A DNA stretch of 40,906 bases, from positions 1 to 40,906 of the forward strand of contig CANPMT010000022.1 in assembly GCA_947575235.1 (NCBI GenBank), in the 5' to 3' direction. The first letter of the stretch is position 1, and each line of letters opens with the position of its first letter. Source of the DNA: an uncultured Porphyromonadaceae bacterium. Lineage in GTDB: Bacteria > Bacteroidota > Bacteroidia > Bacteroidales > Muribaculaceae. Position numbers and translations under genes: made by a program. This document shows, piece after piece, positions 24,436 to 33,048 of this stretch. Under the pieces are notes generated by a model. The model saw only the letters and a program-made list of their open reading frames with translations, was not told the origin of the DNA and ran no database searches.

Positions 24436-24486
24436 CTTTAAAAATATAGAAATAGTAAAATATTCGGTCGTTTAATTCGTCAATTG

Positions 24487-26250
24487 TTAATCTTGATTAT
24501 CTAATTGACGATTTTGAATATCATCTTCTATATTTTTGACATTGCTTCTGAATATTGATGGAGACACACCGACACGCTGACGGAAGAGTGTGTAAAAGTT
24601 TGAAGGGGATGAAAATCCTACCTGGATTCCGATTTCCTTCAAAGAAGCATGATTACCGGTATCTGAGAGAAGCTCCACTGCTTCATTAAGACGGTATTCA
24701 TTGACATAGGTAGAGAATGATTTCCCGGATTTTTCATTCACTACTTGCGACAGATATGTCCGATTGGTAGACAGAAGTCCAGCTGCCTTATCGAGCGAAA
24801 GGGAACAGTCGCGATAAATCTTCTCCGATTTCATCATTGACTCAAGATTCTGGAAAATCTCCGCAGATTTCTCTATATTCAATCCTCCAGATGCACGTTC
24901 GGAATGAGAAGCCGAGACCGCCTCAAGCTGTCGGCGCAGACGTTGCTCTTCTCGGGCATTATCAAGATAACGGGCTATCGTCTGCTTATATCCGCGCATT
25001 TTGTGATGGTGATAGAACACACCACCCGCAAGTATGAAAAAAGTTATCAGACTTATAACGGAAAGAAGGATGATGATGCGTCCACGTTTCACCAGTTCAA
25101 GGTGGTTACTCATATTTTTACGCTCCTCTTCTGACACCTTGTTGCGTAAATGAAGTATGGAGAATTCCCTCTCTTTCTGTTCGGAAAATAATTCAAGTGT
25201 TATCTGAGAGTACTTCTTGTAGTATTCAAGACTCCGGGCAAAATCTCTCTTCTTCTCATAAATCCTTGACATGAGTAAAAAAATCTCCTTCTGAAAAATC
25301 GACACCTTATACTGATCTGCCTTCTTTCCGGCGCTCGTGAGCTGCGTGAGGGCCTCGTCAAGACGTCCACGGTCAATCAGAAACATCGCATAGCATATAT
25401 GGGAATACACTTTATCGAAATTTGAAGTATATGGTTTCTCAACAAGACTTGCAATGTAAGACTCCTCAGCCTTATCCGGTTCATCCATACAATTGTAGAT
25501 ATCCCCGAAGAAGGAATTTATATAGCTTTCCTCTGATTCCAGCCCGGCGCGGATGGCAAAACCACGTGCCTCTTCAAGGTATTTCATGGCCTCTTCTATC
25601 TGTTTTTTGTTGTAAAGGTAGTTGGCCATATTGCAACTTGCCACGTAACGTGTGGAGAGGTTGCCTATTTCCTTTGCCAATTCATAACTTTCAACCGCAT
25701 AAGACCATCCGGAATCATCCTGTTTCTGAAAATATATGCTCGCTATTGCAGATAATGCAGACGCCTCCCCATTGCGGTCACCGTTTATGCGTGTTGATTC
25801 GAGATACTCTGTCGCATAATGGAGTGCCTGGGAATAGTCGTTGAGAATACGCTGATAATAGGATGAGATGGTGCGCATCAGAACTCCGTAAGTACGGATA
25901 TCCGAATCCTTGTATTTAGGAGCTTCATTAATGAGGTTCTCAATCTGAATGGTAAAATCTGACGTATCGCGCACACATATGAGTGAATGAAGACGCAGGG
26001 CTGTCCCCGCAATTTCCTCATTACGGTTTTTCTGTGATTGCCCCAGGCGTGTAAGAGCCAATCCTTTCTCCGACAGTATATCGTATCTCCTGGAAGATAT
26101 CGCTTTCTCACATTCAACAAAAAGCGTCTCACCGCCGCTGCTGAATGATATGGGGTTGCCCATGCAGAGGGGAAGAGATAACAGATGGTAGATAATAAAA
26201 ATCATACACGCAATGCATATGCGGTGTATATCGTGAGCTGATGTATTCAA
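24487..26250 (-). CDS. Membrane-bound TPR regulator with C-terminal AraC-type DNA-binding domain
   Basis: A 587-residue regulator. An N-terminal hydrophobic segment (IACMIFIIYHLLSLPLCMG) acts as signal or anchor. Residues about 35-375 are helical TPR repeats (ALSAIASIYFQKQD, YVASCNMANYLYNKKQIEEA, ICYAMFLIDRGRLDEALTQL, YEKKRDFARSLEYYKKY). A transmembrane helix (IIILLSVISLITFFILAGGV) at about 395-415 leads to a coiled coil, and the C-terminal about 110 residues form an AraC-type double HTH (LSLDKAAGLLSTNRTYLSQV; SLKEIGIQVGFSSPSNFY). The TPR part is probably periplasmic and senses protein or peptide, with DNA binding on the cytoplasmic side. No kinase or receiver is present. Its own promoter is upstream. 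The adjacent adhesin/Omp28 pair is its natural candidate target, but this is inference. Confidence 0.85.
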   Translation of the reverse strand: MNTSAHDIHRICIACMIFIIYHLLSLPLCMGNPISFSSGGETLFVECEKAISSRRYDILSEKGLALTRLGQSQKNRNEEIAGTALRLHSLICVRDTSDFTIQIENLINEAPKYKDSDIRTYGVLMRTISSYYQRILNDYSQALHYATEYLESTRINGDRNGEASALSAIASIYFQKQDDSGWSYAVESYELAKEIGNLSTRYVASCNMANYLYNKKQIEEAMKYLEEARGFAIRAGLESEESYINSFFGDIYNCMDEPDKAEESYIASLVEKPYTSNFDKVYSHICYAMFLIDRGRLDEALTQLTSAGKKADQYKVSIFQKEIFLLMSRIYEKKRDFARSLEYYKKYSQITLELFSEQKEREFSILHLRNKVSEEERKNMSNHLELVKRGRIIILLSVISLITFFILAGGVFYHHHKMRGYKQTIARYLDNAREEQRLRRQLEAVSASHSERASGGLNIEKSAEIFQNLESMMKSEKIYRDCSLSLDKAAGLLSTNRTYLSQVVNEKSGKSFSTYVNEYRLNEAVELLSDTGNHASLKEIGIQVGFSSPSNFYTLFRQRVGVSPSIFRSNVKNIEDDIQNRQLDNQD

Positions 26251-26295
26251 AAGATATCGGGCAGACTGATTGAAACCGTTGACAGTCTACCACTG

Positions 26296-26326
26296 CAAAA
26301 TTATAAATTATTTGTTTAAAAACAAT
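26296..26326 (-). promoter_or_regulatory. Predicted promoter of the TPR/AraC regulator
   Basis: Minus-strand ATTG (26323-26326), 19 bases, TAATTTTG (26296-26303), about 40 bases before the ATG at 26250. Confidence 0.6.
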
Positions 26327-26595
26327 ATCTCTGGTAGATATTTAACACACATTCTCACAACAATCGTCATGAATTGAGATTGTCGGGAAGGTGTGTAGAT
26401 GCCTTGGAGCACTCTTCCCGGCAGCTCATTGTTGAGCGACTCGGATGCGGAGGTCTCTTTCATGCAAGCCGATTTCTTGCAAAAAACGCGCGGCGGCTGC
26501 AACATTTGTTGTGAAGAATATCAAAAATCGGGCCTTTACAATTTTTTTAATAGTCACTACAACATCGGTTATAAGTCGCCCCCTCATTTAATTAT

Positions 26596-26603
26596 TAACT
26601 TTG
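26596..26603 (+). promoter_or_regulatory. Predicted -7 element of the levan SusC operon
   Basis: TAACTTTG is a perfect -7 box, 31 bases before the ATG. No TTTG is present 19-21 bases upstream, so the promoter looks activator-dependent, as expected for a target of the hybrid two-component regulator. Confidence 0.55.
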
Positions 26604-26634
26604 CGGCAGAAATTTTAACCAAAACTAACATAAC

Positions 26635-29600
26635 ATGAAAAAAGGAATTCTTAGTGCGATCATGCTCCTGCTCACAGCAGTCATGATGCAGGCCCAAGAA
26701 ATCACCGTTCACGGTACAGTGGTATCAGTGGTGGATGATGAGCCCCTGATTGGCGCCACAGTCATGTGTGAGGTCAACAAGAAGGGCACTGCCACCGACA
26801 TCGACGGTAAATTCACCCTCTCTGTTCCGGAGGGCTCACTCCTTAAAGTTTCTTATGTAGGCTTCCAGACTGTGGAGGTGAAGGCGGAGCCGGAAATGAC
26901 TATCCTCCTTACTGAAGACTCCGGTCTGCTCGACGAACTTGTCGTTGTAGGTTACCAGACAGTCCGCAAGGCCGACCTCACCGGTTCTGTATCTGTTGTG
27001 GCCACAAGAGACCTCGAGACTTCGCCCGACAGCGACCCGATGCGCGCGCTCCAGGGTAAAGTGCCGGGCATGACCGTGACTGCCAACGGTTCGCCAAGCG
27101 GCACAGGTTCGGTGAGAATACGTGGTATCGGTTCGTTCAACGCTTCGCAGGACCCCTTGTTCGTAATCGACGGAGTGCCCACAACCGCCACTCTGAACTC
27201 TCTCAACATGAACGATATCGAGAGCATGCAGGTGCTCAAGGATGCCGCCTCGGCTTCTATCTATGGTTCACGTGCGGCAAATGGTGTGATCATCATCACC
27301 ACAAAGAAGGGTAAGTCTTCTGCCAACAACAAGATTGACGTAAGCTTCTCGGCCAACTTCACGACACAGTTCTACAATGGCCAGTCAAAGATGAAGCTCC
27401 TCAACACTCCGGAGTATGCCACCGCAATGGCCCAGGCGGCCCTCAACGACGGTCTCGACCCCGCAGCCTATGCCTCAAGCTACGGTCTTAACCTCAACGC
27501 ACCCACAGGCTATCCCATCTCTGTGTATAACATCGCAACGGGCGCTTATCAGAATTATACCGTCAACGGTTACTATGACGGCTATATCAACAACAAGCGC
27601 ACAATGATGCTCTCCAACACTGACTGGCTCGACGAAATCTCACGCACCGGTTTCTCACAGCACTACGACGCTTCAGTGTCGAGAGCTTCCGAGAAGGGCT
27701 CAGCCTTCTTCTCACTCGGCTACAAGCGTAACGAGGGTATCCTCAAATACACCAACTTCGAGAACATCGCCGCCCGTATGAACACCTCGTTCAACATCTC
27801 GCCGGTGGTGACTGTAGGTGAGAACTTCACCCTCACATATACCGACCAGGTTGACTGCCAGCCTCTGGAGAATGCTCTCAAGATGCCTTCGGCAGTGCCC
27901 GTATACGAGGTTGACGGCACAACTTACGCCGGCCCTGTAGGTAGTATGGCCGACCGTCAGAACCCTCTCCGCGAACTTGCATTCAACCGCGACAACGCCC
28001 TCAACGTATGGCGACTCTTCGGCAACGCTTATATCGACATCAAACCCATCAAGGGTCTGTTGCTCCGCTCAAACTTCGGTCTTGACTATGACGCGGCTTT
28101 CATCCACAGCTATAGCTATACGTTCCATAGCGATATCGTGAACAACGACACTAACTCGACAACCCTCTCGCAGGCCAACGACTCGAAATGGACATGGACC
28201 AACACCGCCAACTATAACTTCACTCTCAACAACGTACACACGTTCACAGTGCTGGCCGGTATGGAGATGTTCCGCCAGAGCCGCATCGACTTCTCAGGCT
28301 ATAACGAGAACTACGACGTGGAGACTCCCGATTACATGTATCCCGACGCATCATCAGGCGTGGAGCGTTCAACAGGTAACAAATCGGCCTACGCCCTTGT
28401 ATCGTTCTTCGGCAAAGTCGACTATAACTGGCGCGACCTCCTCTTGGCATCTTTCACCATCCGTCATGACGGTTCCTCTCGTTTCGGAAGCAACAACCGT
28501 TACGGTACATTCCCCGCTGCCACTCTCGGCTACCGCATCTCGGAACATATCGACAAGCCCTGGCTCGACGACCTCAAGATTCGCCTCTCATGGGGTAAGA
28601 CCGGTAACCAGGCCATCTCGAACACTGCCCGCTACGCCCTCTACGTGGCCGACTACGGCAACGACCGCGTGACATCTACCGCCTATGACCTTCTTCTCCA
28701 GCAGAGCGGTATCTTCCCCTCAGGCTACTATGCAAGCCAGACAGCCAACCCCAACCTGAAATGGGAGACAACAATACAGTATAACGCCGGTTTCGACTTC
28801 GGTTTCTTCGGCAACCGCCTCATCGGTTCGTATGACGCATATATCAAGGATGTGAAGGATATGCTTATCAGCCCGGCTTATCTCGGCTCGATGGGTGAGG
28901 GTGGCGCTTCATGGCTCAACGGCCCGTCGCTCAGAAACTGGGGTATGGAGTTCCAGATCGGATGGCGCGACCAGCTCGCCTGCGGATTCGGCTACAAGGC
29001 TTCGCTCAACTTCGACTTCTTCCGCAACCATGTGACCTATCTCCCCTCTACCACAACAGGCTCATACCCTCATACCACCACAGAGAACCTCGTGCAGGCT
29101 CACCGTCCCTATGGTTCAATCGTAGGTTATGTGTTTGACGGTCTGTTCCAGACTCAGGAGGAGGTGCTCGCCTATGGCCAGGACAACGCCCGCGTGGGTG
29201 GCATGAAGTATGCCGACCTCAACGGCGACGGCAAAATCACTGCCGACGACCAGACCTGGATCTTCAATCCGGTGCCCGACCTCTCTTTCGGTCTTAACGT
29301 AGAGCTCAACTATAAGAACTTCGACCTCCAGATGTTCTGGCAGGGTGTCCTCGGACAGGATGTCTATAACAACCAGAAATTCCAGAACGACTTCTGGAGC
29401 GTTACCGACGCCGGCAGCAACAAGGGTGTACGCGTGCTCGACGCATGGCTCCCCAACGTGAACTCCTCATCTACAATCCCGATGCTGACCACCAACAACA
29501 AGGGTGACGAGGGACGCACCTCATCTTACTTCGTTGAGAACGGCTCTTACGCCAAACTCCGCACCCTGCAGCTTGGCTACACCCTCCCCGAGAGCATAGC

Positions 29601-29757
29601 CTCAAAGATGCGCATGTCAAAGGCCAGAGTCTACGTATCAGGACAGAACCTGCTCACCATAAAGAGCAAGAGCCTCACCTGCACCGACCCCGAGAATCCC
29701 AACTGGGCTTATCCTATCCCGACATCAGTCTCTTTCGGTCTGCAGCTCGATTTCTAA
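26635..29757 (+). CDS. SusC-type TonB-dependent transporter of the levan locus
   Basis: Outer-membrane importer of 1040 residues. Signal peptide MKKGILSAIMLLLTAVMMQA; carboxypeptidase-regulatory-like domain from residue about 22 (ITVHGTVVSVVDDEPLIGA, GTATDIDGKFTLSVPEG); TonB-box-like ELVVVGYQ; plug with MRALQGKVPGMTV, LFVIDGVPTT and SRAANGVIIITTKKG; beta-barrel to LQLDF. It opens the operon susC-susD-DUF4960-GH32, the same order as BT1763-BT1760 of B. thetaiotaomicron, where the SusC imports beta-2,6-fructo-oligosaccharides. susD follows after 23 bases. Predicted ligand is therefore levan fragments; the barrel sequence alone does not prove it. Confidence 0.95.
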   Translation: MKKGILSAIMLLLTAVMMQAQEITVHGTVVSVVDDEPLIGATVMCEVNKKGTATDIDGKFTLSVPEGSLLKVSYVGFQTVEVKAEPEMTILLTEDSGLLDELVVVGYQTVRKADLTGSVSVVATRDLETSPDSDPMRALQGKVPGMTVTANGSPSGTGSVRIRGIGSFNASQDPLFVIDGVPTTATLNSLNMNDIESMQVLKDAASASIYGSRAANGVIIITTKKGKSSANNKIDVSFSANFTTQFYNGQSKMKLLNTPEYATAMAQAALNDGLDPAAYASSYGLNLNAPTGYPISVYNIATGAYQNYTVNGYYDGYINNKRTMMLSNTDWLDEISRTGFSQHYDASVSRASEKGSAFFSLGYKRNEGILKYTNFENIAARMNTSFNISPVVTVGENFTLTYTDQVDCQPLENALKMPSAVPVYEVDGTTYAGPVGSMADRQNPLRELAFNRDNALNVWRLFGNAYIDIKPIKGLLLRSNFGLDYDAAFIHSYSYTFHSDIVNNDTNSTTLSQANDSKWTWTNTANYNFTLNNVHTFTVLAGMEMFRQSRIDFSGYNENYDVETPDYMYPDASSGVERSTGNKSAYALVSFFGKVDYNWRDLLLASFTIRHDGSSRFGSNNRYGTFPAATLGYRISEHIDKPWLDDLKIRLSWGKTGNQAISNTARYALYVADYGNDRVTSTAYDLLLQQSGIFPSGYYASQTANPNLKWETTIQYNAGFDFGFFGNRLIGSYDAYIKDVKDMLISPAYLGSMGEGGASWLNGPSLRNWGMEFQIGWRDQLACGFGYKASLNFDFFRNHVTYLPSTTTGSYPHTTTENLVQAHRPYGSIVGYVFDGLFQTQEEVLAYGQDNARVGGMKYADLNGDGKITADDQTWIFNPVPDLSFGLNVELNYKNFDLQMFWQGVLGQDVYNNQKFQNDFWSVTDAGSNKGVRVLDAWLPNVNSSSTIPMLTTNNKGDEGRTSSYFVENGSYAKLRTLQLGYTLPESIASKMRMSKARVYVSGQNLLTIKSKSLTCTDPENPNWAYPIPTSVSFGLQLDF

Positions 29758-29780
29758 AACCTTAAACATCACCGACTATT

Positions 29781-31517
29781 ATGAAGTCTTTCAAGATATT
29801 TCTTCTCTCAGCCCTCACATTCGGGCTTTCCGCCTGCAACGATTTCATCGACGTGCCCCCCACAGGTGTCATCGACGGCGACCTGGCTTACTCGGAGCCT
29901 GACAAGATGGTAAACGCCGCTTACGCCTCTCTCGGCGACTGCTGGTATAACTATCCCTTCAACCTCTGGCCTTACGGCGACCTCTCCTCTGACGACTGCC
30001 TCAAAGGTGGCGGCGGAACAACCGACACCGGCTACCACCCCATGGAGATATGGTCTACCCTGACCTCAACCCCGGGTGAGCTCGACGAACTCTGGTATCG
30101 TCTCTATTGCAACATCTCTCGATGCAACCGCGCTCTGGTGGCACTTGAGCAGTATGGCGTGGAGAAATTGGGTGAGAAGACCACCGCACAGCGTGTGGGT
30201 GAGGTACACTTCCTCCGTGGACACAGCTATTTCAAGCTCCTCACAATGTTCCGCCAGATTCCCTGGATTGATGAGGAGGTTTTCAAGAATAACCTCCAGG
30301 AGCAGACTCCCAACAACCAGTTTACCTATGAGGAGCTTTTCAACAAGGTGATTCATGAGTTCGAGCTGGCATATGAGGCTCTTCCCGAGACAGTGGAGGA
30401 TGGTGGCGGACGCGCCAACAAGATCGCAGCCGCCTCTTATCTGGCCAAATGTTACCTCACCATCGCCTGGGGCGACGGCTACGAGAAGACCGACGGCGTG
30501 GATTTCATCAACGAAGATTACATGCAGAAGGTGGTTGATTACACCGACGTGGTCGAGAAATCGCAGTATACCTATCTCGCTGACTTCGGCGACATCTTCC
30601 TTCCGGAATACAAGAACAGCTCTGAATCGGTGTTTGCCGTGCAGACCTCACAGTATACCGAGGATAACACCCGTTACGGCCGTGCCAACTGGTCGAACAT
30701 GCTGAACGGCTGCTGGGGCATGTGGTCGTGCGGCTGGGACTTCCACAAGCCCTCGCAGAATCTCGTCAACGCCTACAAGACCAAAGATGGCCTCCCTATG
30801 TTTGATGATTACGATGCCTCGGATGCCTATCCCCAGAATGGTGTGGCTTCAGCTCAGAAATGGGATCCGCGTCTCTTCCACACTGTCGGAATGCCTACCT
30901 TCCCCTACAAGTATGAGAGCGAGTATATGATGACTACCGCCAACTCACGCACACCTAACACCTACGGATTCTACACTTCGCTCAAGGATGTGCCGCAGCG
31001 CAGCGCGGGTGAGACTTTCGACGGCTCATGGCAGGCTTTCGCGATGAACGACTATGTGTTCCGCTATACTGACGTGATGCTCATGCGTGCAGAGGCTCTC
31101 ATCGAGCTTGACCGCACCGAGGAGGCCCGCACAATCGTGAACGACATCCGTCAGCGTGCCGCCAACTCAATCGACAAGCATATACCTTATGCCAAGGATT
31201 TCTGCCAGATAGCACTCTATTCAGCCGACGATTTCTCAAGCAAGGAGAAAGCACGTGTGCGCCTCCGCTGGGAACGCCGTCTTGAGATGGCCATGGAGAG
31301 CAGCCGCTACTTCGACCTGCGCCGCTGGGGCATCGCCTCTGAAGTGCTCAACGCATACTTCGCCAAGGAGAAGGATTCAAGCTATGACGGTGTAAGCTAC
31401 GGCCAGTATTACCAGGACGCACATTATACCCCCGGCAAGAACGAGTTCTATCCCATACCTTACAACCAGCTCTATTACGTGCCCGGACTTTACGTCCAGA
31501 ACGAGGGCTACAATTAA
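29781..31517 (+). CDS. SusD-type surface glycan-binding lipoprotein of the levan locus
   Basis: Surface lipoprotein of 578 residues with lipobox LTFGLSAC followed by NDFIDVPPTGVIDGD, the classic RagB/SusD opening. Helical TPR-like features such as NISRCNRALVAL, RVGEVHFLRGHSYFKLLTMF and AASYLAKCYLTIAWG, and the C-terminal DVMLMRAEALIELDRTEEA and RLRWERRLEMAMESSRYFDL are all typical. It caps the SusC channel and presents oligosaccharides to it. The gene lies 23 bases after susC and 26 before the DUF4960 gene. Equivalent to BT1762 by position. Confidence 0.95.
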   Translation: MKSFKIFLLSALTFGLSACNDFIDVPPTGVIDGDLAYSEPDKMVNAAYASLGDCWYNYPFNLWPYGDLSSDDCLKGGGGTTDTGYHPMEIWSTLTSTPGELDELWYRLYCNISRCNRALVALEQYGVEKLGEKTTAQRVGEVHFLRGHSYFKLLTMFRQIPWIDEEVFKNNLQEQTPNNQFTYEELFNKVIHEFELAYEALPETVEDGGGRANKIAAASYLAKCYLTIAWGDGYEKTDGVDFINEDYMQKVVDYTDVVEKSQYTYLADFGDIFLPEYKNSSESVFAVQTSQYTEDNTRYGRANWSNMLNGCWGMWSCGWDFHKPSQNLVNAYKTKDGLPMFDDYDASDAYPQNGVASAQKWDPRLFHTVGMPTFPYKYESEYMMTTANSRTPNTYGFYTSLKDVPQRSAGETFDGSWQAFAMNDYVFRYTDVMLMRAEALIELDRTEEARTIVNDIRQRAANSIDKHIPYAKDFCQIALYSADDFSSKEKARVRLRWERRLEMAMESSRYFDLRRWGIASEVLNAYFAKEKDSSYDGVSYGQYYQDAHYTPGKNEFYPIPYNQLYYVPGLYVQNEGYN

Positions 31518-31543
31518 TCTCTTCCTAATTCAATGACACAATC

Positions 31544-33046
31544 ATGAAAACGACATTATTCACAGCATTCCTCGCAGCCGGTCTTCTTATGACCGGTTGC
31601 CAGAACAAAGATATAGAGATAGCCGACCCTATCCTGGCCCCTATGGCCGCCGATGACCTTCACGGCGAACTTGTCGGCAACGACTATGTATGGTCGTGGA
31701 CACCACGTCAGGGTGAGGACCTCCAGGTGGCTGTGGTGCGCGACGGTCAGGTAGTCTCAACCGAGACCTCCTCAACCGGCAGCTATACCCACCGCAATGT
31801 GGAGACCAAGGTTGACTACACCTATATCTTCAAACTCACCGACGGCAAGAACTTCTCGCCGGGTGTGATAAAGTATTACACACGCTCAGGCGCCGACCCT
31901 GTGGCCGGTGTCAACATGACCCAGATCGACCGCGAGGATGGCGGATATAACGCTTACGTGGAATGGACCCCCTCGGCCGACGCATCATCGCTCAGTTTCA
32001 CCGCAACCGCCGGCACTCGCAGCATCAAGGAGACTCTTGACGGCAAATCATCATCATACACCATCACCGATGTGAAGGATGGGGAGGAATGGAATGTCAC
32101 TATCGTGGCGTCAAACACCGATGGTGTGTCGCTTCCGGCCTCCGGCTCGCTCAAGATCGGCAAGACTGCCGTGGGTTTCCTGAGCGAATATCCCACTGAG
32201 GCTGACCTTATGGCCAACGGTGATGACGACGAGGCCTGCGCATGGCTCTGGCTCAAGGCTACATATCCCGCTGCACAGTATATCTATTTCGGAAATATCG
32301 CCTCTGCCGAGACTCTCTCTCCCTACCGCGTGCTCTTCTGGCTCCGCGACCTTGAGGAGGGTACAGAGGATAACGTATTCATCATGCCTGAGGTTGTGAA
32401 TAACGCCACACCTTACGTGAAGGAATGGTATGCCGAGGGTGGAAATCTCCTTCTCTGGAGCCATGCCACAGCTTATGTCGGCACTTTGGGCCGTCTTGAG
32501 ACCGATATGCTCCGCTCTAACGACCGCGCTATCGGAATCGGCGCCGGCGGCTGGAACCCCGACACCTGGATGATGGCCGTTGAGCTCAACCCCGGAAGCC
32601 GCTTCAAGAAAGATGCCTCGACCCATCCCCTCTTCAAGGGTCTTGACGTTGTGACAACCGACCGCACCAAACTGATTGCTGTCAAAGGTGCCGGCTGGAC
32701 CGAAGACCATAACTGCGCATATTTCAATCTTCCCTCTGTGCTTACCGGACTGGGCAACCAGGATGAGGCCTGCTACAATGCCATCACCGAAATCTATGGC
32801 ATATATCCTTTGGCCACATGGGATTCTCAGATTGACTGGGTTTCACAGCTCAACGTATGGGAGGCACGTCAGGGTAACACTGATTTCAAGGGCACTGTTC
32901 TCTGCGTAGGTAACGGCGGATGCGAGTTCTCGCTCAAGAATGCCGACGGCTCGGCCGACATCTCGGCTTATCCCAAGAATAACCCATACCAGGATAATAT
33001 CCTGACTATGGCAAAGAACGCTATCGAATACCTGAAGACCCGTTAA
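31544..33046 (+). CDS. DUF4960 surface glycan-binding lipoprotein (BT1761-like)
   Basis: A 500-residue lipoprotein (lipobox LLMTGC, then QNKDIEIADP, acidic and suited to surface export). Residues about 30-105 and 110-205 look like two fibronectin/Ig-type beta domains (DYVWSWTPRQGEDLQVAVV; YVEWTPSADASSLSFTATAG). The C-terminal 290 residues form the DUF4960 domain with YPAAQYIYFGNI, FIMPEVVNNATPYVKEWYAE, GGNLLLWSHATAYVG and FKGTVLCVGNGGCEFSL, resembling a glutamine-amidotransferase-like fold without an obvious catalytic triad. The B. thetaiotaomicron counterpart BT1761 occupies the same operon position and is a levan-binding surface protein. The stop is two bases before the GH32 start, so translation is probably coupled. 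Confidence 0.88.
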   Translation: MKTTLFTAFLAAGLLMTGCQNKDIEIADPILAPMAADDLHGELVGNDYVWSWTPRQGEDLQVAVVRDGQVVSTETSSTGSYTHRNVETKVDYTYIFKLTDGKNFSPGVIKYYTRSGADPVAGVNMTQIDREDGGYNAYVEWTPSADASSLSFTATAGTRSIKETLDGKSSSYTITDVKDGEEWNVTIVASNTDGVSLPASGSLKIGKTAVGFLSEYPTEADLMANGDDDEACAWLWLKATYPAAQYIYFGNIASAETLSPYRVLFWLRDLEEGTEDNVFIMPEVVNNATPYVKEWYAEGGNLLLWSHATAYVGTLGRLETDMLRSNDRAIGIGAGGWNPDTWMMAVELNPGSRFKKDASTHPLFKGLDVVTTDRTKLIAVKGAGWTEDHNCAYFNLPSVLTGLGNQDEACYNAITEIYGIYPLATWDSQIDWVSQLNVWEARQGNTDFKGTVLCVGNGGCEFSLKNADGSADISAYPKNNPYQDNILTMAKNAIEYLKTR

Positions 33047-33048
33047 GC

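Larger units (their letters stand above)
26251..26634. other. 384-base divergent intergenic region before the levan susC gene
   Basis: Holds the promoter of the TPR regulator (26296-26326) and the -7 box of susC (26596-26603). Between them are two small inverted repeats: ACAATC/GATTGT near 26359-26382 and CGGGAAG/CTTCCCG near 26384-26422. Either could be an operator for the hybrid regulator or an untranslated RNA; nothing decides. No convincing ORF. Confidence 0.5.

Noticed and set aside
26308..26505. Minus-strand ORF of 65 codons in the susC upstream region
   Set aside because: Composition is unlike neighbouring proteins, and it overlaps the predicted promoter of the TPR regulator.
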